From: an uncultured Pseudomonadota bacterium
GTDB lineage: Bacteria > SAR324 > NAC60-12
Length of the DNA: 5,004 nt
Direction: 5' to 3'
NCBI GenBank assembly: GCA_913056375.1
Contig: CAJXNF010000254.1
Location: 1 to 5,004, forward strand
Shown: piece by piece, positions 1-5,004 of the stretch
How the letters are laid out: each line of letters opens with the position of its first letter
How positions within the stretch are numbered: the stretch's first letter is position 1
Translations under genes and position numbers: made by a program
The notes under the pieces: generated by a model
What the model was told of the DNA's origin: nothing
Seen by the model: only the letters and a program-made list of their open reading frames with translations
Database searches by the model: none

Positions 1-80
1 TTTCTCTGGGATTCGCCGATACAAAGGGAAATTATAACATTATCTGGAGCAGTGAGTTCATGGTTGGGCTTCAATTCTGA
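1..80 (+). CDS. Possible C-terminal end of an outer-membrane beta-barrel protein (partial)
   Basis: A plus-strand frame (first full codon at position 3) is open from the left edge to a TGA at 78-80, giving 25 visible residues. The final stretch, around YNIIWSSEFMVGLQF, alternates polar and hydrophobic residues and ends in Phe directly before the stop. That is the usual signature of the last strand of an outer-membrane barrel, which the BAM machinery recognises. If real, this gene converges on the minus-strand genes. The stretch is too short to name a family. A competing plus-strand frame is open to a TAA at 88-90 (29 residues) but shows no comparable pattern. The assignment rests only on the terminal motif and on the need for some gene to the left. 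Confidence 0.4.
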   Translation, partial: SLGFADTKGNYNIIWSSEFMVGLQF

Positions 81-93
81 ACAAAATTAACCC

Positions 94-131
94 CGTGAAA
101 CAATCTACTCGCTACACCTACAGATTTCACG
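94..131. repeat. Bulged inverted repeat downstream of the left-edge gene
   Basis: Six bases cgtgaa (94-99) pair with ttcacg (126-131). After a 3-base bulge (100-102), atct (103-106) pairs with agat (122-125), leaving a loop of 15 bases. It begins 13 bp after the TGA at 78-80, where a terminator of a plus-strand gene would be expected. No T-run follows on the plus strand, so it is not a classic intrinsic terminator. It could be a 3'-end stabilising hairpin or chance. Confidence 0.25.
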
Positions 132-251
132 TACGTCTGTCTGAACACAACAGTATCGCGGAAACCCTTCCCTAGCCAATTCCCTTCGAGCAGATCATCT
201 TATTCTTCGGCGATACCCAAGCAGCTTTTCAATATAGAGCATCAATTTGTC

Positions 252-272
252 AAAAAATTGACTTTGTCAACT
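252..272 (-). terminator. Weak intrinsic terminator candidate for the minus-strand genes
   Basis: Read on the minus strand, AGTTGAC, a 3-base loop AAA and GTCAATT form a 7-pair stem, one pair being G-T. The stem runs straight into a T-run (six T, plus positions 257-252). It lies about 75 bp after the stop of the barrel gene at 346. Position and T-run fit an intrinsic terminator, but only two pairs are G-C and the loop is minimal, so the stem is weak. Confidence 0.35.
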
Positions 273-345
273 TCTCTGGCAATTCATTTTCACAAATCGG
301 CTAGCAGTTCTTCTGACAACTAGGTCTCTCCGTCAAAAGATTTAC

Positions 346-1029
346 TCACAAAGCTTTTCCCCAGCGATACCTTAGACCTACCCCAAGTACGTTAGAACTA
401 GTGTTGCGCACACCATACAAGCCATATCCCGCAGAACGATGATGAATCCGGAAAGACAACTCTGCTTCTGGAAGTTGCGGCGGAGCTAAAGTGATATCTA
501 GCGTCAGCAAATTCATAAAGTGTTTGGAAGATCTGCCTTCGGTTCGCTCTTGATCTGGAATCTTAGAAGCGTAAGAGACTCCTTCAGCAAAGCCAATCGT
601 GGTCTTCACATAGCGATCCCATCGAAAGTTCTTCCATCGGAATACTACAGATGGACCGATCTCGCTGATTACCTTAGTTTGGCTTTCACGATAGTTGATA
701 TTCAGAGCTGCTTCCAATTCCGTAACGTAAGGTTCCAAATAACGGAACCACCAAAGCTTCCTTGAAATTCGTCGTGCGACTTCCACTCCATAAACTAGCT
801 CATCTGTGTTTGGGTACGCCAAATCCAAAGCTTTGGAAGGATCATGTGAGTCCGTATAGTTGATCAAGCCGATATCATCTAGGTTGCTTTGAGCTGTCTG
901 TCCCTTAAACAACAATAACCCCCAGGCATCTTCAAAGACTTGAGCACAAACTGGTTGGACAGGCAGTAGGAAAAAGCCCAGGCCTCCCACTAGCAAAAGC
1001 AGAAGGCGCAGCTTTCGGAAAAAATACAT
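346..1029 (-). CDS. Secreted outer-membrane beta-barrel protein, distant PagL (lipid A deacylase)-like
   Basis: This is a 227-residue protein with a clear Sec signal peptide: basic residues at 5-8, a hydrophobic core at about 9-22, and a probable signal peptidase I cut after VCA at 27-29. The mature part is rich in aromatic residues and alternating strands, and the last strand is LGVGLRYRW (215-223), typical of a small outer-membrane barrel. IHHRSAGYGLYG (195-206) contains an H-x-S pair, His197 and Ser199. These match the His and Ser of the catalytic triad of PagL, which removes the 3-O acyl chain of lipid A at the outer membrane. The triad Glu expected about 12 residues after the Ser is absent; the positions there are Asn, Thr and Ser. 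Activity is therefore uncertain, and a conserved barrel of unknown role is equally possible. ATG at 1029 is the only sensible start, since no start codon lies in frame in the 31-bp gap, but no Shine-Dalgarno site precedes it. Translation may depend on the gene upstream. Confidence 0.7.
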   Translation of the reverse strand: MYFFRKLRLLLLLVGGLGFFLLPVQPVCAQVFEDAWGLLLFKGQTAQSNLDDIGLINYTDSHDPSKALDLAYPNTDELVYGVEVARRISRKLWWFRYLEPYVTELEAALNINYRESQTKVISEIGPSVVFRWKNFRWDRYVKTTIGFAEGVSYASKIPDQERTEGRSSKHFMNLLTLDITLAPPQLPEAELSFRIHHRSAGYGLYGVRNTSSNVLGVGLRYRWGKAL

Positions 1030-1060
1030 GTAGGAAGAGAGATGTCTTCGTAGGTAGGAC

Positions 1061-2581
1061 TTACTCAGGCAAATGGAAAGTTTTCAGTTTGTCTTCTGAG
1101 TATTCTTCCCGGTCGTCGTAGCACTTCTTTAGCGCCTGCTGTGATACAGAAAGCACCTTAAACTCTTCAGACTCCTGATTCAACTTTCCTTCAGTGTCAT
1201 AGTTATCCATGAACTTCATCAATCCTCCAGCCCCCTGGAAGTCTTTGAAATACACTTTGAGCCTGAAGAGCAGTAGACAAGCCTTGATAATCTCTTCCTT
1301 ATCAAGTTGTTCAAAAATTGGTTCGAGCCATTCAATGACTTTCTTCAGTGCTGCCTTGGCTTCATCGATTCGACCTGCCTCCGAGAGCATTTCAGCTTTC
1401 ACCATATTCAGTGAGGCCATTTTACGCACATTGGCATACGGTGTATCTGCAACCTCTGACAATCGCTTATGGGTCTCTATCGCTAAATCGTAGCTGAGCA
1501 ATGCCATCTCAAGATCTCGTTCTTCACTCATGAATGCTGCTGGATCTTTTATTTTCTCTAGCGAGCTCTGCATTCGCTCTTCCCATCCTTCCTGGAACTG
1601 TTCTACGTTGAAGGGAGCGTTCCTGTTAGATTGTGAGCGGAAATTTTCCAAAATATTGGTAGAGAATCCGCAGCTAGTACAACTCGTCACATCCAGCAAA
1701 TTAAAATCACAGAAATCCATTGATCCGGAAGGGCTTAGGTACTTTGGAATCCCAAAAATATTCTGCTTGGTAATCATGCTCCTGGCACGCAAAGACCAAA
1801 AATGGACCTTATCATTGCCGCAAGCAAAACAGTTGACGATGCGTCCAGTCAGTGAGGATTTCTTCGGTGTGAGCCGATCATTAACTGTTGTGACCTCGTA
1901 ACGATCTGGGAAGAGGATTTGAAGAATACCGTGTTGGTCCCCCAGTCGCTGAACGATGTCCACACGAATCGAGACACTCTTTTCATCCCACTTTTCCTGG
2001 CGTTGTCCAGTCACCCTGCCTTCGACACGATCGTAGAATTCTTCCTCTGAACCTGATTTAGAAATCTGGATATAGACCGGCATATTGGGAACCATCGCCC
2101 GAGGGTTCCGGAAAGTACAACGGGATTCTGAGAGCGAAGTGAGTCGTACTAGAGAGGCATTCTTACCAGCAGAGATTTTTGCCAGTGGTTTGGTTGCTTC
2201 CAGCATTGACCGTGCTGTCTTCCATAGCTTCGTAAGGATATTGCTGGTGAAGCCCAACAGACCACCTGCATAGACGAAAAAGGTGATTTCCGTCTCCGAC
2301 ATTTTCCCATCTACAACCATCAACTCCGCAAGATACTTGAGAATAATGAATGATTGCTTCGGATCAATTTTTCGCGCTTCCAGCGATGGAGTCTTGCCTT
2401 GGCGCACAACAGCCATGATGCCGTTTACCTGATCACGATCTTCTAGAAAAGAAATGGCCTCCTTAAGAAATTCGAGTTCTGAGTCATCAACTCGACCATC
2501 GGCCACAATCATGCCGGCAATAGCCCGTGCAAACCAAATTTTCTCCTCGACGGACATGGCTTCGGTGTTAGGCAATTCCAT
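1061..2581 (-). CDS. TerB-like / PilZ-like / DUF2225-like zinc-ribbon multidomain protein
   Basis: A 506-residue cytoplasmic protein with no signal peptide or membrane segment. Residues about 8-125 form a helical TerB-like domain with two repeats of the family's acidic motif, ADGRVDDSELEFL (27-39) and VDGKMSETEITFF (90-102). Residues about 140-235 resemble a PilZ fold: SLSESRCTF (149-157) stands where PilZ has its DxSxxG strand, but the RxxxR c-di-GMP motif is not visible. Next come two CxxC pairs, C251/C254 and C301/C304, which frame a segment like DUF2225 and should bind one zinc. The C-terminal 150 or so residues are helical and TPR-like (AIETHKRL at 367-374, EAGRIDEAKAALKK at 401-414), again as in DUF2225 proteins. 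The function is unknown; a scaffold or stress/envelope sensing role is a guess. ATG at 2581 is supported by AAGGAG nine bases upstream. The barrel gene follows after 31 bp and is probably co-transcribed. Confidence 0.7.
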   Translation of the reverse strand: MELPNTEAMSVEEKIWFARAIAGMIVADGRVDDSELEFLKEAISFLEDRDQVNGIMAVVRQGKTPSLEARKIDPKQSFIILKYLAELMVVDGKMSETEITFFVYAGGLLGFTSNILTKLWKTARSMLEATKPLAKISAGKNASLVRLTSLSESRCTFRNPRAMVPNMPVYIQISKSGSEEEFYDRVEGRVTGQRQEKWDEKSVSIRVDIVQRLGDQHGILQILFPDRYEVTTVNDRLTPKKSSLTGRIVNCFACGNDKVHFWSLRARSMITKQNIFGIPKYLSPSGSMDFCDFNLLDVTSCTSCGFSTNILENFRSQSNRNAPFNVEQFQEGWEERMQSSLEKIKDPAAFMSEERDLEMALLSYDLAIETHKRLSEVADTPYANVRKMASLNMVKAEMLSEAGRIDEAKAALKKVIEWLEPIFEQLDKEEIIKACLLLFRLKVYFKDFQGAGGLMKFMDNYDTEGKLNQESEEFKVLSVSQQALKKCYDDREEYSEDKLKTFHLPE

Positions 2582-2590
2582 GGGATTTCT

Positions 2591-2596
2591 CTCCTT
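2591..2596 (-). promoter_or_regulatory. Shine-Dalgarno site fixing the start of the TerB-like gene
   Basis: The minus strand reads AAGGAG nine bases before the ATG at 2581. It is one of the two strongest ribosome sites in the window. It supports this start over the overlapping frame that begins at 2694. Confidence 0.75.
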
Positions 2597-2617
2597 TCGT
2601 GATTACAGAATAAGCGT

Positions 2618-2639
2618 CTATGAGCCGCAAAGCTCATAG
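2618..2639 (-). promoter_or_regulatory. Perfect hairpin in the leader of the TerB-like gene
   Basis: The arms ctatgagc (2618-2625) and gctcatag (2632-2639) are exact inverted complements of 8 bp around a 6-base loop. The hairpin sits in the 131-bp gap after prmA, 21 bp upstream of the Shine-Dalgarno site. No T-run follows on the minus strand, so it is not an obvious terminator. It could be a protein-binding operator, an mRNA stability element or a processing site separating prmA from the genes below. No confident sigma-70 promoter was found in the gap. Confidence 0.4.
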
Positions 2640-2712
2640 CAAACAACAATTTTTCAAGTTGAGCAAGAGTAACCCCATCTTTGGGGAGACGCAAAGAAAA
2701 AGCTGTATAACC

Positions 2713-3597
2713 TTAGAACTTGCCCGCTTCCCGGAAAGCAAAGGCACTCCAACCTTCTGCCTCTGTCGAAGCACAAATACACAGGCCATATTTCGCTAAG
2801 GCAGCTGCGAGTGGTACTTCCTGCTCTGTCAGAAGACCGCTACAAATCAGGGTTCCACCAGCGGCTGTCAATCTTGCCAAATCTACCACCGCAGATTTTA
2901 GTTCCTCTAACAACATATTGCTGATTACCAGTGGCGCCGGTTCGTCAATAACGTTGGCTGTACCAACGACACCCCAAAAACATTGCTCCTGCTGATTCAG
3001 TTCAAAATTGTGAAGGGCCTCTGGCAGGACTACCGGATCATTGTCACAAGCTACAATTTTTGAAATTCCAAGACGAGTCGCAGCTAAACCAAGAATGCCC
3101 GACCCTGTACCTACATCAATAAGGCTGGCCGGCACCTGAGCTTCCTGCAAAATAACCAGTTCGAGCATCTCCAGTGCCAAGCGAGTGGAGACGTGGGTTC
3201 CTGTTCCAAACGCTTGTCCTGGCTCCAGCCAAATCACCTGACGATTCTCAGGCAGGTCTTTTTCGTACCAGACAGGTGCAATCAGTAGAGTTCGACCGAT
3301 TTCTACAGGCTGAAAATGATCATGCCAACCTAAACGCCAATTTTCATTTGGGCAGAGTCGATGCTCCACTAACTCTAGTTTTCCAACTGCTTTTGGATAC
3401 TCGTTCCGAAAACGAGAAATCCACTCATCAAGTTTTTGTGGTTCGGTCAGGTAGCATTTCAGTCTTTGCTCGCCATCAGCTTCTTGAAGAATCTCACAGC
3501 CTGCTGCCCCCTGTTCAAAGCAAAAGCCTGTCCAGAGATCTGCTAGTTCTTCAGCCACACTGAATACACCTTCCTGGTAGCTCTCCGAACTAGTCAC
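2713..3597 (-). CDS. prmA: Ribosomal protein L11 methyltransferase PrmA
   Basis: PrmA is a cytoplasmic SAM-dependent enzyme that trimethylates amino groups of ribosomal protein L11. The product has 294 residues, essentially the usual full length of about 293. The N-terminal third (1-100) is the L11-binding ferredoxin-like region. A family signature, EPGQAFGTGTHVSTRLAL, lies at 125-142. The SAM-binding Rossmann loop DVGTGSGIL is at 161-169, the acidic strand end ACDNDP at 183-188, and the motif IV segment SNMLLEEL at 226-233, where many PrmA proteins have NILA. EGWSAF (281-286) is the typical ending. The start is GTG at 3597, which overlaps the stop of the upstream 89-residue gene as GTGA. No good Shine-Dalgarno site precedes it, so translation is likely coupled. 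A second GTG at codon 14 would cut into the conserved N-terminus and is less likely. Confidence 0.95.
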   Translation of the reverse strand: MTSSESYQEGVFSVAEELADLWTGFCFEQGAAGCEILQEADGEQRLKCYLTEPQKLDEWISRFRNEYPKAVGKLELVEHRLCPNENWRLGWHDHFQPVEIGRTLLIAPVWYEKDLPENRQVIWLEPGQAFGTGTHVSTRLALEMLELVILQEAQVPASLIDVGTGSGILGLAATRLGISKIVACDNDPVVLPEALHNFELNQQEQCFWGVVGTANVIDEPAPLVISNMLLEELKSAVVDLARLTAAGGTLICSGLLTEQEVPLAAALAKYGLCICASTEAEGWSAFAFREAGKF

Positions 3598-3863
3598 TCG
3601 CGCGTCTTGTCAAGATAGACTTTAAAACCATCTTCCAAGAGTCCTCGTAAACGCGGATCTTTTTTTTCCTCTGCCGACTTACATTGCTGACAGCGACAGC
3701 TTACATGATGTGTCTTCTGGAATCGTTTGATACGCACCCGGGTCAGGTCTTTCCCCTCCGTTTGCATCTGGCGCAGCACCTTCTCCACCTGTTCCATGAC
3801 CTTGTGCAGAACAATTTCCTCGTGCTTTGGGAAACCACGTTCTGTGGATTTACGGCCGAACAT
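3594..3863 (-). CDS. Small CxCxxC protein of unknown function
   Basis: I do not recognise this 89-residue protein. It has no signal peptide or membrane segment and is highly charged. Residues about 14-37 (HEEIVLHKVMEQVEKVLRQM and on) should form an amphipathic helix. A basic stretch, RVRIKRFQKTHH (42-53), leads into a cysteine cluster C56-x-C58-x2-C61, and the two adjacent His residues could complete a zinc site. A short helical tail follows. Helix plus cysteines recalls ComFB-type proteins, but the conserved ALALN segment of that family is missing. The ATG at 3863 lies inside the end of the glycosyltransferase gene and has AGGAG six bases upstream. Its stop overlaps the prmA GTG. The double overlap argues for a real, co-expressed gene, perhaps linked to ribosome or RNA functions through prmA, but this is only context. 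Confidence 0.75.
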   Translation of the reverse strand: MFGRKSTERGFPKHEEIVLHKVMEQVEKVLRQMQTEGKDLTRVRIKRFQKTHHVSCRCQQCKSAEEKKDPRLRGLLEDGFKVYLDKTRE

Positions 3864-5004
3864 TTGCCTCTCCTGTTACCAGTTGGGACTGTAAGTGTTG
3901 CCAGCTTTGCTCGTAAACTGACAATGTCTGCTCTAGCAATTTATTCGGATCAAAACGTTCCAAAGACTGCTGACGGGCATTCTTACCAAACTCTGCAATG
4001 CGTTCTGGACTTTCCAGCATCCACTCCAGAATTTCGGCCAGGGCTTCTGCGCTCTTGTCTTTCGCGATCCGGCCTGTGACACCATCCTGAATAATCTCAG
4101 GTAGAGCTCCGGTAGGAAAAGCAACCACAGGCGTCCCTACAGAGAAAAATTCAACAGCCACACGACAAATCACTTCAGAATCAACAGAGCTTACTACACC
4201 AATGTCAGTGTGACGCATAATTTCCAGAACATCCTCGCGATAACCATACAAGTAGACGCTCTGCTGGAGATTCGATTCAACCAAATCTTGCAAAAGCCCT
4301 TGCCATTCTGCCTCCGTCTCATTCGTGTCTCGATAGAGCATCAACAGCACTATGTCTGGGAAACGCTTTCTTAGTGTAGCAAAACTTTTTAGAAGAATCC
4401 TTTGCCCCTTGACTGGCCGAATACGCCCGACAATACCAATGACTCGACAGTGCCTTGGGATACCTAATCGATCAAGACACTCTAATCGAGATTGTTGAGC
4501 TTCACTTTCTCCCTGTGAATCAATCGAACTTGGGTTAACAGGATAGTAGATGACCTGCAGACGCTCTGATGGAAGATTGAGGACCTGGCGAAGTTGGGAA
4601 GCGATCACCTGTGCAGGCACAATCACGGACTCAATCCAATCCTCATGTAACTTACGATTTAGCCAATGATCACGAAGTGGTCGAGTTGTACCGCGAGTAC
4701 GGATTAACGCAAAACTTTTCAGCCGTTGCCGAAGCAACACGAGCAGGGGGAATCCCTCAGATCGGTGGGCATTGACAATCTGAATCTGCTGTTCCTCAAT
4801 CAGGGATTGCAGCCGTCGGTAGGCCTGCCAAAGTTGCCAGGGATTTGAAGAACTAAGTGGGATATCCGTAATGATTGGCAGGTTCCAATTACGCAGCTTG
4901 GTCTCATTCAAGGAATTGGGGAGGGTCAGCACCCAAACTTTATGCCCAGCATTCAGTAATTCTCTCGCAAGGGTAGCTGCATAGGCGGCCTCCGCATTCC
5001 ACCA
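3850..5004 (-). CDS. GT4-family (GT-B fold) glycosyltransferase, 5' end outside the window
   Basis: The frame is open to the right edge, so the protein is N-terminally incomplete; 384 residues are visible before the TAA at 3850-3852. A GTG at 4932 would be a false start, because the 24 codons before it encode WWNAEAAYAATLAREL followed by GHKV, the expected first strand, helix and GH-V turn of a GT4 enzyme. Numbering from the edge, VNAHRSEGFP (77-86) and IRTRGTTRP (101-109) are typical of the N-terminal domain. GIVGRIRPVKGQ (190-201) starts the nucleotide-sugar-binding domain. The E-x7-E motif is E277/E285 in SEVICRVAVEFFSVGTPVVA. PEIIQDGVTG (302-311) closes the donor site. Such enzymes move a sugar from a nucleotide donor to an envelope glycan, most often LPS core or O-antigen, at the inner face of the inner membrane. 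The exact sugar and acceptor cannot be read from the sequence. It is the first visible gene of the coupled set with the CxCxxC gene and prmA. Confidence 0.9.
   Translation of the reverse strand, partial: WWNAEAAYAATLARELLNAGHKVWVLTLPNSLNETKLRNWNLPIITDIPLSSSNPWQLWQAYRRLQSLIEEQQIQIVNAHRSEGFPLLVLLRQRLKSFALIRTRGTTRPLRDHWLNRKLHEDWIESVIVPAQVIASQLRQVLNLPSERLQVIYYPVNPSSIDSQGESEAQQSRLECLDRLGIPRHCRVIGIVGRIRPVKGQRILLKSFATLRKRFPDIVLLMLYRDTNETEAEWQGLLQDLVESNLQQSVYLYGYREDVLEIMRHTDIGVVSSVDSEVICRVAVEFFSVGTPVVAFPTGALPEIIQDGVTGRIAKDKSAEALAEILEWMLESPERIAEFGKNARQQSLERFDPNKLLEQTLSVYEQSWQHLQSQLVTGEANVRP
3870..3875 (-). promoter_or_regulatory. Shine-Dalgarno site of the CxCxxC gene
   Basis: The minus strand reads CAGGAG, six bases before the ATG at 3863, inside the last codons of the glycosyltransferase gene. 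It supports the small overlapping gene as a genuinely translated frame. Confidence 0.7.

Larger units (their letters stand above)
81..345. other. Intergenic region between convergent genes
   Basis: No convincing coding frame was found on either strand. The region lies between the possible plus-strand barrel end and the stop of the minus-strand barrel gene at 346. It holds a bulged inverted repeat (94-131), an 8-bp palindrome acgtacgt at 129-136, and an AT-rich block at 246-272 with two copies of tttgtcaa and a weak terminator-like hairpin. I see no tRNA-like or riboswitch-like fold by eye. Confidence 0.6.

Noticed and set aside
1530..1901. A 123-codon plus-strand open frame opposite the TerB-like gene.
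   Set aside because: It is an antisense shadow of a gene with clear domains, and its translation looks like no known family. The plus-strand frames at 3174-3563 and 3684-4079 were rejected for the same reason.
2602..2630. A promoter-like pair on the minus strand, TTGCGG (2630-2625) and TGTAAT (2607-2602), spaced 17 bp.
   Set aside because: The -10 is good but the -35 matches only three of six bases, and transcription would begin at about the Shine-Dalgarno site itself, leaving almost no leader.
2673..2686. A small inverted repeat cccca/tgggg with a 4-base loop, just after prmA.
   Set aside because: A 5-bp stem with no T-run after it on the minus strand is expected by chance and is not a supported terminator.
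2509..2694. A 61-codon minus-strand frame starting with TTG between prmA and the TerB-like gene.
   Set aside because: It is simply the prmA frame continuing past its TAA, has no ribosome site, and runs into the well-supported TerB-like gene in another frame. PrmA already has its normal full length, so read-through is not needed.
3594..3863. Identification of the small protein as ComFB (late competence).
   Set aside because: The helix and cysteine cluster are suggestive, but the ALALN and following Pro-Tyr segment that define the family are absent.
4930..4932. GTG as the start of the glycosyltransferase.
   Set aside because: The frame remains open to the window edge, and the upstream codons encode the conserved N-terminal GT4 helix and GH-V turn.

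Overview
The window looks like a chromosomal segment of a Gram-negative bacterium. The base composition is moderate, with GC a little under half by eye. Outer-membrane-type proteins, a PagL-like barrel and a GT4 sugar transferase all point to a diderm envelope. The gene style would fit a proteobacterium or a relative such as the former deltaproteobacteria or SAR324, but nothing in the sequence fixes the taxon. I see no mobile element, tRNA, rRNA or CRISPR array.

Nearly everything is on the minus strand and reads from right to left. First comes a GT4-family glycosyltransferase whose start lies beyond the right edge (5004-3850). A small protein of 89 residues with a CxCxxC cluster follows (3863-3594), overlapping it by 14 bp. 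Next is prmA, the ribosomal protein L11 methyltransferase (3597-2713), joined to the small gene by a GTGA stop/start overlap. These three are almost certainly one translationally coupled transcript.

A gap of 131 bp holds a perfect 8-bp hairpin. After it comes a 506-residue protein that I read as TerB-like, then degenerate PilZ-like, then a DUF2225-like zinc ribbon with a helical tail (2581-1061). Only 31 bp further on is a secreted outer-membrane barrel with a PagL-like HxS motif (1029-346).

The last 345 bp on the left are mostly non-coding. They carry a weak hairpin with a T-run that could end the minus-strand transcript. At the extreme left edge there is a short open frame on the plus strand ending in a barrel-like strand and a terminal Phe, which may be the end of a convergent outer-membrane protein gene.

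prmA is housekeeping and the glycosyltransferase and barrel concern the envelope. No single pathway is evident. The best candidates for undescribed biology are the three-module TerB/PilZ-like/DUF2225-like protein and the small CxCxxC protein locked between the glycosyltransferase and prmA.
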